Shown: positions 43,201 through 49,824 of the stretch, piece by piece
Layout: each line of letters begins with the position of its first letter
How positions within the stretch are numbered: position 1 is the stretch's first letter
Source of the DNA: Acidobacteriota bacterium
Lineage (GTDB): Bacteria > Acidobacteriota > Terriglobia > Acidiferrales > UBA7541
Direction of reading: 5' to 3'
Length of the DNA: 49,824 nt
Assembly (NCBI GenBank): GCA_003223325.1
Contig: QHYS01000039.1
Location: 1-49,824, forward strand
Translations under genes and position numbers: made by a program
The notes under the pieces: generated by a model
Database searches by the model: none
Told to the model about the DNA's origin: nothing
What the model saw: only the letters and a program-made list of their open reading frames with translations

Positions 43201-44457
43201 TCAGCTCAACTCCAGGCCGCGCGTCTCTGGCACCCATAGCCCACTCAAGGCGGCCGCGCCGTAGGCCACGCCGCAGGCCAGAAACGCCCAGGAAAGTCCG
43301 TGCGTCTCGCCCAACCTGCCAATCACCCACGGCGCAAGTGCGCTGAGTCCGCGCGCCAGGTTATACGTCAAGCCCAAAGCTGTCGCACGAATCGGCGTGG
43401 GAAAAAGTTCGTTCCCTAGCGTCCCCGAACCCGCAAAGAATCCGGTTCCGAAAAAAGCGGCAATGCAGCCGGCCACGACAATGACCATTGGTTCCCGCGC
43501 GGCTGCAAAGAATGGAACCAGTAGCGCAGCCGCAACGAGATAGAAGATCACCGAGCGCTTTCGCCCGAAGCGGTCGGCAAAAACACCGAAGGACAGATAT
43601 CCAGGCAGCATGCCTGCAAGATTCAGGACGATCATAAGGGTTGTCATGCCCACCATCTGAAAATCTCGGCCGCCCTGCGAGGAAGGCAGGACAAGGTAAG
43701 CCGGAACCCAGCTGAACAAACCCCACCACGCAAACATGCCGAAGGTGTTCATGATCAGCAGCGCAACCAGTCGCGGCTGAGCGGCGCGCCAGAGCGCTTT
43801 CTTTTCTGCCGATGAAACAGCGCTTGCCCGTGAATGTTCCCAAATCGCAGGTTCCGGAACCTTGCGCCGAATCCAGGAAGTCAACAGCACAGGCAAAAGA
43901 CCGGCAAAAAACACCCAGCGCCACCCCGCGTACGTCAGAATCACGCCGGAGACCATCGCTGCCAGCGCGTAGCCCACGGCCCAGCCGCTGAGGACAATTC
44001 CCATGGCGCGCCCCCGCCATTTCGTGGGCCAGGCTTCCGCGACTAATGCTGCCCCGCAATTCCATTCGCCGCCCATGCCCACGCCCACCAGGAATCGCAG
44101 CAGAGCGAGCATCGCTACCGAACTCGCCAGCCCGCAAGCGAAGGTAAAAACCGAGTAGGTAATGATGCTGTAGTTCAGCATGCGGCGGCGCCCGAAACGA
44201 TCGGCCAGCGAACCGAATAGAAGCGTGCCGACCGCGGAAGCGGCCAGAGTTAGCGCGTTCAACAGACCGGCAGTGGCTTCGTCCATGCGGAAGACGCTCA
44301 TCAGACGCGTAATGATCAGCGAATAGAGCATCACGTCAAAAGCATTGAGCATCCAGCCGAGAAAAGTGGCGACGAGCGTGTTTCTCTGGGTGGCACTGCT
44401 GTGGCGCCAGCGAAAGACTTCAGGCACGGTGATCGTCACGGCCGCCCGCAAACTCAT
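43201..44457 (-). CDS. MFS transporter (AAHS/sialate-like)
   Basis: The 418-residue protein shows 12 predicted spans. FLGWMLNAFDVMLYSLII is at the start, GSLADRFGRRRMLNY between spans 2 and 3, a GEWNCGAALVAEAWPTKWRG segment in span 5 and its loop, and FADRFGRKRSVIFY in the second half. The pattern fits the aromatic-acid or sialate symporter group. Its substrate cannot be determined; being convergent to the pxp operon it is not clearly part of it. GAGG before the ATG serves as ribosome site. Confidence 0.88.
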   Translation of the reverse strand: MSLRAAVTITVPEVFRWRHSSATQRNTLVATFLGWMLNAFDVMLYSLIITRLMSVFRMDEATAGLLNALTLAASAVGTLLFGSLADRFGRRRMLNYSIITYSVFTFACGLASSVAMLALLRFLVGVGMGGEWNCGAALVAEAWPTKWRGRAMGIVLSGWAVGYALAAMVSGVILTYAGWRWVFFAGLLPVLLTSWIRRKVPEPAIWEHSRASAVSSAEKKALWRAAQPRLVALLIMNTFGMFAWWGLFSWVPAYLVLPSSQGGRDFQMVGMTTLMIVLNLAGMLPGYLSFGVFADRFGRKRSVIFYLVAAALLVPFFAAAREPMVIVVAGCIAAFFGTGFFAGSGTLGNELFPTPIRATALGLTYNLARGLSALAPWVIGRLGETHGLSWAFLACGVAYGAAALSGLWVPETRGLELS

Positions 44458-44603
44458 ACTGCCTCGCGCTAGGGTTTATGGGGGCAGATCTTGCGTGGCG
44501 ATTATCGCATACCGACGCACTTCTGAGACCAATTTGCAGAGCGCGAACCGAAATTCAGACGGTTGAGTTTGGGCGCGAAGTGTCGGCGTCATTAGCTGTT
44601 ACT

Positions 44604-45536
44604 ATGGACCAGAATCAGATGAAAACCATCGGTGAGGTTTGCTGGTCGCTCTTGCTTGCTACTGCCGCGGCATTGCCCTCGTACGCGCAATCCGTGCAAA
44701 AGCAACCCGCCGATTCGGCTTGGTCGGTGCAACTCGATCAAATACGCCAAGTAGCAGCTATGATTCCCGGCCGGCGCGCGTTACGCGTTAACGTCTTGAA
44801 ATTCGCGGAAAGCCGCCGATCGAAGAAGTTTTCAGTGCAAGGAGCTCCCGATGAGCCCAGCGTCCAGGCTCGCACGGTATTTCAGGTCGCGTACGCGGAT
44901 GGCACGGTGATGATCGATTCCGGGATGGACGAGCAGGTGCATCGGTTCTTCGGGCGCGGAGTCATCGAGCCGTATTACCCGGACGCAGCAAAACAAGTCG
45001 AGCGGGCGCTTCGCAGCTCTAGAGCCATCATCATCACTCACGAACATGGTGATCACGTCGCCGGCGTGATTCGCCCGCCGTTCGCAGCCGAGCTTGCACC
45101 GAAAACGCTGCTCACCCGCGCTCAGGTTGAGGCGCTTCAAACAAATCCGCAAATGCCGGAAATCAAAATCACCCCGGACATGGCCAGCCGCTATAACGTG
45201 GTCGATTACGAGAAATATCTGTCCTTCGGGCCGGGCATCGCGCTAATCAAGGCGCCTGGTCATACTCCCGGTTCACAGATGGTTTATGTCGCTCTGGAGT
45301 CTGGCCGAGAGTATCTGTTCATCGCCGACACCGCTTGGCATATGGACAGCGTACGATTGATCAAAGGCAAAGCTGCACCCTGGATTCAAGAAGAGGAGGT
45401 CTTGCTTCTGGCCCAACTGAAATGGCTAAACGAACTCTACCGAAAGGAAAAGAACCTTTTCATCATCGCCAGCCACGATGATGAGGAACATAAAGAATTG
45501 ATCGCGAAGGGCGTCTTAGGTAATGGCTTGGAATAG
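44604..45536 (+). CDS. Secreted metallo-beta-lactamase-fold protein 2
   Basis: The 310-residue product begins with a signal-peptide-like stretch (WSLLLATAAALPSYAQS) and an MBL domain: DGTVMIDSGMDEQVH, IIITHEHGDHVAG (HEHGDH 146-151), KAPGHTPGSQMVY with the third metal His, FIADTAWHMDS with the bridging Asp, and an SHDDEEH end. The motif set is that of two-metal hydrolases, similar in form to lactonase-like enzymes, but the substrate is unknown. The ATG at 44604 is preferred; ATG at 44619 is close. The open frame upstream to 44478 overlaps the promoter region of the divergent transporter and is not protein-like. Confidence 0.85.
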   Translation: MDQNQMKTIGEVCWSLLLATAAALPSYAQSVQKQPADSAWSVQLDQIRQVAAMIPGRRALRVNVLKFAESRRSKKFSVQGAPDEPSVQARTVFQVAYADGTVMIDSGMDEQVHRFFGRGVIEPYYPDAAKQVERALRSSRAIIITHEHGDHVAGVIRPPFAAELAPKTLLTRAQVEALQTNPQMPEIKITPDMASRYNVVDYEKYLSFGPGIALIKAPGHTPGSQMVYVALESGREYLFIADTAWHMDSVRLIKGKAAPWIQEEEVLLLAQLKWLNELYRKEKNLFIIASHDDEEHKELIAKGVLGNGLE

Positions 45537-45551
45537 TGCAGAAAGGGCTTC

Positions 45552-45828
45552 ATGGCGGCGCGAATTGAAGTAGAAAAGTTGAAGGAGGGCGAGTTTCGCG
45601 TCCTCGTAATCGGAGACAGGGAGTGAATCAACCCACCGTGTCACGCTCGCTCAAAGTGACTATCTCAGGCTCAGCGGGGGAAGAATCGGACCTTCTGAAC
45701 TGATCAGGCGATCGTTCGAATTCCTTTTGGCGCGGGAACCCCAACAATCCATTCTGCCGGAATTTGATTTGCCGCTCATCGGCCGTTACTTCCCTGAATA
45801 CGAGCGCGATCTAAAACGCAAGATTTGA
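45552..45828 (+). pseudogene. Small conserved-type gene with a +1 frameshift
   Basis: The ATG at 45552 opens MAARIEVEKLKEGEFRVLVI and stops at a TGA at 45624-45626. In a neighbouring frame the sequence continues HRVTLAQSDYLRLSGG, GPSELIRRSFEFLLARE, SILPEFDLPLIGRYF and PEYERDLKRKI, ending at 45828. Removing one G from the GGG at about 45619-45621 would join the two into one 91-residue protein. AAAGGG before the ATG is a fair ribosome site. I recall this pattern as a small uncharacterised bacterial protein. The 3' end overlaps a convergent zincin-like gene by 43 bases. Confidence 0.65.
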
Positions 45829-46409
45829 TCTGCGGTCTCCTGCATCGCATTGGTTCGGCGCCAATCGATTCGCCAGCGCCCGCCCGGCATTTCTATCCAG
45901 AATAACTTTTTGATCGGAGTGCCACGCGCATGGTGGTAAAGCACGGCGGCTCGCTCATAAAATCCCCGCGTGTGCGGAGAGCGAGTAAAACCGAATTTTT
46001 GGCAGTCGAGGTGATGGCAGAACTCGTGGCAGAGCGTGCTCAGGAACGTGCCGAATGACGTAACCTGCTTACGCACGGCAGTGCGGGTCCAGATGCGGAT
46101 CAACATGTTCCCAATTGAATAATCGCCGAAAAGCTCCGTTGCCCATCCGCCTTCCCGCACGCGAAGGGGCCGAGCGGCCAGAGCCCGCACCTCGGGGACT
46201 CGCACGCTGTAAAAGGCGGCGGCTGCACTTAGAAATTCGGAGCACGCCCCTCGGACTTGTTCACGCGTCCCCTCTATCATCACGGAGTCGATGACTTGTG
46301 CCAGCTGTGAAAGCCTCGGAGTAACGGGCAATTCGATGTGGGTTAACCGTTCGCTCTCGCGAAACCGAGCCAGCGATTTGCCATTACGAGGCGGCCGATC
46401 CGTGACCAT
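45786..46409 (-). CDS. Zincin-like metallopeptidase-type protein
   Basis: The 207-residue product has an HExxH motif in LCHEFCHHLDC (H128, E129, H132), followed by RSPHTRGFYERA, in which H146 or E152 might be the third zinc ligand. The N-terminal part is helical with an arginine-rich patch. The pattern is consistent with a small cytosolic zinc peptidase; I recall uncharacterised relatives with HEFxHHLD and SPHTRGFY. No signal peptide is seen. The first 20 residues are basic and might be upstream of the true start. Activity is inferred only from the motif. Confidence 0.65.
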   Translation of the reverse strand: MVTDRPPRNGKSLARFRESERLTHIELPVTPRLSQLAQVIDSVMIEGTREQVRGACSEFLSAAAAFYSVRVPEVRALAARPLRVREGGWATELFGDYSIGNMLIRIWTRTAVRKQVTSFGTFLSTLCHEFCHHLDCQKFGFTRSPHTRGFYERAAVLYHHARGTPIKKLFWIEMPGGRWRIDWRRTNAMQETADQILRFRSRSYSGK

Positions 46410-47031
46410 TTACGTGGCGGTTAAGAAGCCGAGCGTCACTTACTGTAAGTGATATGTGTAACGGCCACAGTATAACGGCGTTGTCGAGATCTGCCAGAGG
46501 CAGGTGTGTTTACGCTCGAGTCGGGCGCCGAAAACTCTTTGACCACGCCTGCCCGGAGCGGTCTGCCGATGCGCAGCCGGCGCCTAGCAGCCGCTGGCAG
46601 GCGGCCAAGTCTGGCGGCGCTTACAAAACTGGAGAACATCGCCAGCCGAAAGAATCTGCGGCCTGAAGCGCTGCAAATCGGCACAGAACTGCTTCAGGTC
46701 ATCGTCCTTCCACCGGTTGAAGTAAAAACATACAGTCCAAATGCCGATAGGCAGTTTCTAAATCGCCCCACCTGTTGCGGAAGAGAACTCTTCAATGCGA
46801 TCCCAGATTTGCCAGTTTGGTGGGGCAGAGGTCGTCCAAACGAGGGACGAATCCGGCCCTCATGGCAACTTCCAGGCCGTGTTTTGCTCGAGTCGCATTG
46901 TGCCACCCCCGAAGTTATGACTTTGCGGCTCGGCACTCGACACCCTAGGCAGGTTAGACAGTCTTGGAAAAGACCCTAAGGTAAACACCCGGTTTTGCCA
47001 AGTGCCTGCGAAGAATCAGGACATAACGACG
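46410..47031. other. Long region without a supported intact gene
   Basis: Open frames cross this stretch on both strands but none has a ribosome site, a known family or consistent codon use. On the minus strand between stops at 46584 and 46758 a 57-codon frame reads partly like real protein (LPIGIWTVCFYFNRWKDDD, then LQRFRPQILSAGDVLQFCK). It may be the remnant of a gene; its family is unknown to me. Confidence 0.45.
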
Positions 47032-49611
47032 CTAGTTGGGGTATTTCTGACGGATGGCGATTGTTCTTTCGAGTTCGTCTACTGCCTGTAGGATTTTCAA
47101 CCGCAGGTCGTTATCAATCCCACCTGAATCCAGGTACGCATAGACTTCGGCCTGGGCTGCCGGGGACTGCTGGCCTGCTATGAATGCGGTCAACCAATCT
47201 ACGAGAAAGAAAATTTTGCGTTCGGCCTTGATCTGTGGAAGGGCTTCCAAGGCGTCTTTCAGGTAAGGTGCTGTGAGCTCTGACTCGTTCCAATAATTGA
47301 AGGCATAAAGGCTCTGTTCAATCCAATCTTCCGGACGCGAGGAATTGTGCAAAAAGTCTTGGAAATACTGGAGCTTGATCGCTGCTTCGGGCCGTGCGGC
47401 TTCCGCGACATACGCGTATTTTTGCCCATCTCCGCTTGGATCGCGCTGCTTTTCAGCGGTGAAGATCGACACGGCCTCAGAATCACCGTGGGCCAGCAGC
47501 GCCGTCACCAGATTCCATCGGTCCAGCGCACGAAGCTCCACGCCGGGCACGGCAAGCTGGCCACTCAGCATTTCATTCAATCTTGAGAGCCCTTGCGGCG
47601 TTTCCGTGATTGCTTCGAGGCCCCGAAACCACACAATACGCAAGTCCGCATTCGCGGAATGCAACATGCGGTCTGCCGCCAGAGTTTCGAATCGCGGGAC
47701 GTACTGACTGCGCGTAACGGGGCTGACATAACGGTGCAAGGCCGTCGCCGAATGCGAAAGCAGGCTGCGCACGAGCGTTTCGTCAGGCTCCGCAGGGAGA
47801 AGTCTCAGCGTCAGCGCGAGATAGTCGCTCGGGGCTAGCTCAGAGGTGCGCACTGAATCCCACAACGAACCCCAAAGCAGCGTGCGACGAAACAGGTCCC
47901 TTATTTCGCCGAGTTGGCGGATCACGCCCTCGCGGCTCCGCGGATCGAGCAGAAAGCGGCCGTAGGCATAGTCCTCTTCATTCGCAAAAATGAAGCTTGG
48001 GCATTCTTTACCCTGCAAATCCGGAACTCGGAGGCTTTTGCCCTTCAGGTCCACCCGCATCAAAACCGGGTCGTGATTTGTGTAGTTGAGGCCGAGTTGC
48101 ATTGCCAACGGCCAAACGTCCGCCGAACCCAAGACGTCGTGCTGCGATAGTGAAAGCTCACTCAGATGGTCTCCCTCACAGGACCAGGAGACGTCCATTT
48201 GCGGCATGCCACGATGCCGAATCCACATTTCGCCCCAATTGTCGAGCGGCTCGCCCGATACGCGTTGGAATGCATGAACTAAATCATTCCACTCGGCATT
48301 GCCGAAAGCATGCTCCTTCAGATAGAGCTGAAGGGACTGACGAAACTTCTCTGCCCCCAAAACGAACGCAAGCTGCTTCAATACGGCAGGCGCCTTTGAG
48401 TAAACGATGGCCCCATACGCCGATTTCGCATCCTCGAGGTTAGGAATCTCCTGATAAATGGGAGTCGTACCTTTTGTGGAATCAATGACATAGGCATCCG
48501 GCTGGATTGATTCATAAAACCGCTTCCAGACGTTCTCTTGGGGCCGGACCGTTGCGAGGGTCTGATAAGCCATGTATTGCGCGAATCCTTCCTTTAACCA
48601 AAGATCGTCGAACCAGCGCATGGTCACCAGATCCCCGAACCATTGATGCGTGAGCTCGTGAAGGACGAGGATGTCGCGGTTGAGCAGATCGCTGTGTGCC
48701 GGTGCGGTCCGAAACAGAACCGACTCTTCCCGCAGGAAGGTGGCGCCAGCGTGTTCCATGCCGCCATAGGCCAGACCGGGAATGAGCACCATGTCATACT
48801 TTGTAAATGGGAACGGCTGGGCGAAAAAATTGGAGAGGTATTGCAAGCCGCGAGCCGCGATCTGCTGCACCTCGGAAGCCTCGGCCTGCGCGCGCTCGAA
48901 CTTCGATTTGCGGACATAGAGAACTGGTGTTCCCGACGATGTGAGCAGCTTTCGAAATGGGCCGGCGGCGAGCGCAAACAGATAGGTGCTGATGGGAAGC
49001 GTCTCAGCGAATCGTGTGCGCCTTTGCTCTGGGCCAACAGTGGCGACGCTTTCGACCGACGTGTTCGAAATGACTGTCCAAGTCTCCGGTGCGGTCAGTT
49101 CCAGGGTAAAGCGGCCCTTTAAATCCGGCTGATCGAAACACGGAAAGGCCATGCTCGCATCCATGGGTACAAACAAGCTGTAAATATATTCGCTGCTGTC
49201 GTCGTGATCGTCGAAACGGGTGAGCGGTTTTCCCGCGGCCGCAATTGGTACTTCAAAACGGATGCGGATCCTATTCTCTCCTGCTCGCAGCTTCTCCCTC
49301 GGCAGTTCCAAGTGCCCGTTCTCGCGTTTCAACGTGAGTGCGGTACCGTTCAGCGATGCGCTGAGTAGCTGGCCGTCACGGAAATCCAGGAGCACTGGCT
49401 CAAGCGCCTTGAGGTTGAAACGCACTTCTTCGTCACCCGAAGCTGTGGCCGCTTTCGGGATCAGCACAAATGCTAGGCGATACCTCACGTTGGAGATCTG
49501 TGCGGCACGCAGCCTCGCCAGTTCTCGCGGGATACCTCGAGGAGCCGCAGCGAAGCTGGAAAAGAAGGCGCTCAGGATGACTAATGAGGCGGGGATAATG
49601 CGGATCGGCAT
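47032..49611 (-). CDS. M1-family aminopeptidase, secreted
   Basis: From the ATG at 49611 the product has 859 residues with a signal peptide (IIPASLVILSAFFSSFAAA). The M1 catalytic domain shows the GxMEN-type motif as GGMEHAG (283-289), HELTHQWFGD (zinc H318, H322) and the third ligand in LWLKEGFAQ (E341). The upstream beta domain contains FPCFDQPDLKGRFTL, and the C-terminal half is the helical ERAP1-like domain. It releases N-terminal amino acids from peptides, here probably in the periplasm. The longer frame to 49734 adds residues without signal-peptide character. On the minus strand TATACT lies 11 bases before this ATG, so the leader may be very short. Confidence 0.92.
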   Translation of the reverse strand: MPIRIIPASLVILSAFFSSFAAAPRGIPRELARLRAAQISNVRYRLAFVLIPKAATASGDEEVRFNLKALEPVLLDFRDGQLLSASLNGTALTLKRENGHLELPREKLRAGENRIRIRFEVPIAAAGKPLTRFDDHDDSSEYIYSLFVPMDASMAFPCFDQPDLKGRFTLELTAPETWTVISNTSVESVATVGPEQRRTRFAETLPISTYLFALAAGPFRKLLTSSGTPVLYVRKSKFERAQAEASEVQQIAARGLQYLSNFFAQPFPFTKYDMVLIPGLAYGGMEHAGATFLREESVLFRTAPAHSDLLNRDILVLHELTHQWFGDLVTMRWFDDLWLKEGFAQYMAYQTLATVRPQENVWKRFYESIQPDAYVIDSTKGTTPIYQEIPNLEDAKSAYGAIVYSKAPAVLKQLAFVLGAEKFRQSLQLYLKEHAFGNAEWNDLVHAFQRVSGEPLDNWGEMWIRHRGMPQMDVSWSCEGDHLSELSLSQHDVLGSADVWPLAMQLGLNYTNHDPVLMRVDLKGKSLRVPDLQGKECPSFIFANEEDYAYGRFLLDPRSREGVIRQLGEIRDLFRRTLLWGSLWDSVRTSELAPSDYLALTLRLLPAEPDETLVRSLLSHSATALHRYVSPVTRSQYVPRFETLAADRMLHSANADLRIVWFRGLEAITETPQGLSRLNEMLSGQLAVPGVELRALDRWNLVTALLAHGDSEAVSIFTAEKQRDPSGDGQKYAYVAEAARPEAAIKLQYFQDFLHNSSRPEDWIEQSLYAFNYWNESELTAPYLKDALEALPQIKAERKIFFLVDWLTAFIAGQQSPAAQAEVYAYLDSGGIDNDLRLKILQAVDELERTIAIRQKYPN

Positions 49612-49824
49612 CTGTGAGGTGGAGTATAGCCTAGGATGACTCACGAGGGCCCGTGCTCCGCCCGGCAAGAAAGTGGGACCTAGGTTGAGCGATTCTTTGC
49701 TGCAAAAATGTGCAAAAAATGCACGAGAAGCCAATCCTGATGCGGAAAAACAAAAGGCGGGCCGATGCGGCTGTTCTCACCCGGTAGGTGAAAGCTCAAG
49801 ACGGGTGGGTAGTGGCCGCTGGCG

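Noticed and set aside
46506-46979. 157-codon plus-strand open frame before the aminopeptidase
   Set aside because: Low-complexity Arg/Pro-rich product without start signal; the opposite strand holds more protein-like sequence.
1-49824. tRNA, rRNA genes or CRISPR arrays
   Set aside because: Gaps were scanned by eye for T-loop sequence (GTTCGA-type), rRNA-like blocks and regularly spaced repeats; nothing consistent was found.

Overview
The window looks like a chromosomal piece of an Acidobacteriota genome, probably Terriglobia/Korobacter-like. This is inferred from the gene set: tandem secreted NHL proteins, a PDGRPDLHGYW-type secreted protein, CstA, a KorA/KorB pair, a YdiJ-like dehydrogenase and an RHS locus, all in GC-rich sequence. 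It also rests on a dispersed repeat of the TGTCATCCCGAG type. No rRNA, tRNA or CRISPR array was seen, so the assignment is only by resemblance.

Region 1 (1-5680) is accessory. A large RHS-repeat protein, open at the left edge, ends in an NlpC/P60-like tip whose second half has fallen out of frame. A secreted protein follows it closely and is a candidate immunity factor. Then come a DUF6788 gene, a decayed ISNCY-type transposase and a second, orphan RHS core with a glycine-rich tip. This is the layout of a polymorphic-toxin locus reshaped by a mobile element.

Region 2 (5.7-12.8 kb) holds an ABC-2 exporter pair and, convergent to it, a biotin operon bioB-bioF-bioD-bioA followed by a family 9 glycosyltransferase. 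Region 3 (12.9-23.5 kb) has a secreted protein divergent from a secreted metallo-beta-lactamase-fold protein, a 2-oxoacid:ferredoxin oxidoreductase (korA-korB) with a good promoter, the carbon-starvation transporter cstA, and two tandem NHL beta-propeller paralogues.

Region 4 (23.9-31.3 kb) is a patchwork: DUF983, peptide deformylase, a broken rhodanese-type sulfurtransferase behind a structured leader with a terminator, rpiA, a 3-methyladenine DNA glycosylase carrying a perfect palindrome, YceI, an FAD oxidoreductase, two small genes and a coiled-coil secreted protein that lacks any channel domain. Region 5 (31.3-36.9 kb) is a likely operon of a glyoxylate-type aminotransferase, an MFS transporter and a GlcD/GlcF-fused 2-hydroxyacid dehydrogenase, which fits uptake and oxidation of a 2-hydroxy acid with transamination of the product.

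Region 6 (37-49.8 kb) carries a DinB-like protein, a small conserved protein, a MetE-core methyltransferase with a disulfide oxidoreductase, the 5-oxoprolinase genes pxpB-pxpC-pxpA, an MFS transporter, a second secreted MBL-fold protein, a frameshifted small gene, a zincin-like protein and an M1 aminopeptidase.

At least six genes show frame breaks, several in short homopolymers, so either local decay or base-level sequence error must be kept in mind. The most notable candidates are the RHS-NlpC tip with its putative immunity gene, the attenuator-like leader before the sulfurtransferase, and a set of TATAAT boxes placed for leaderless transcripts.
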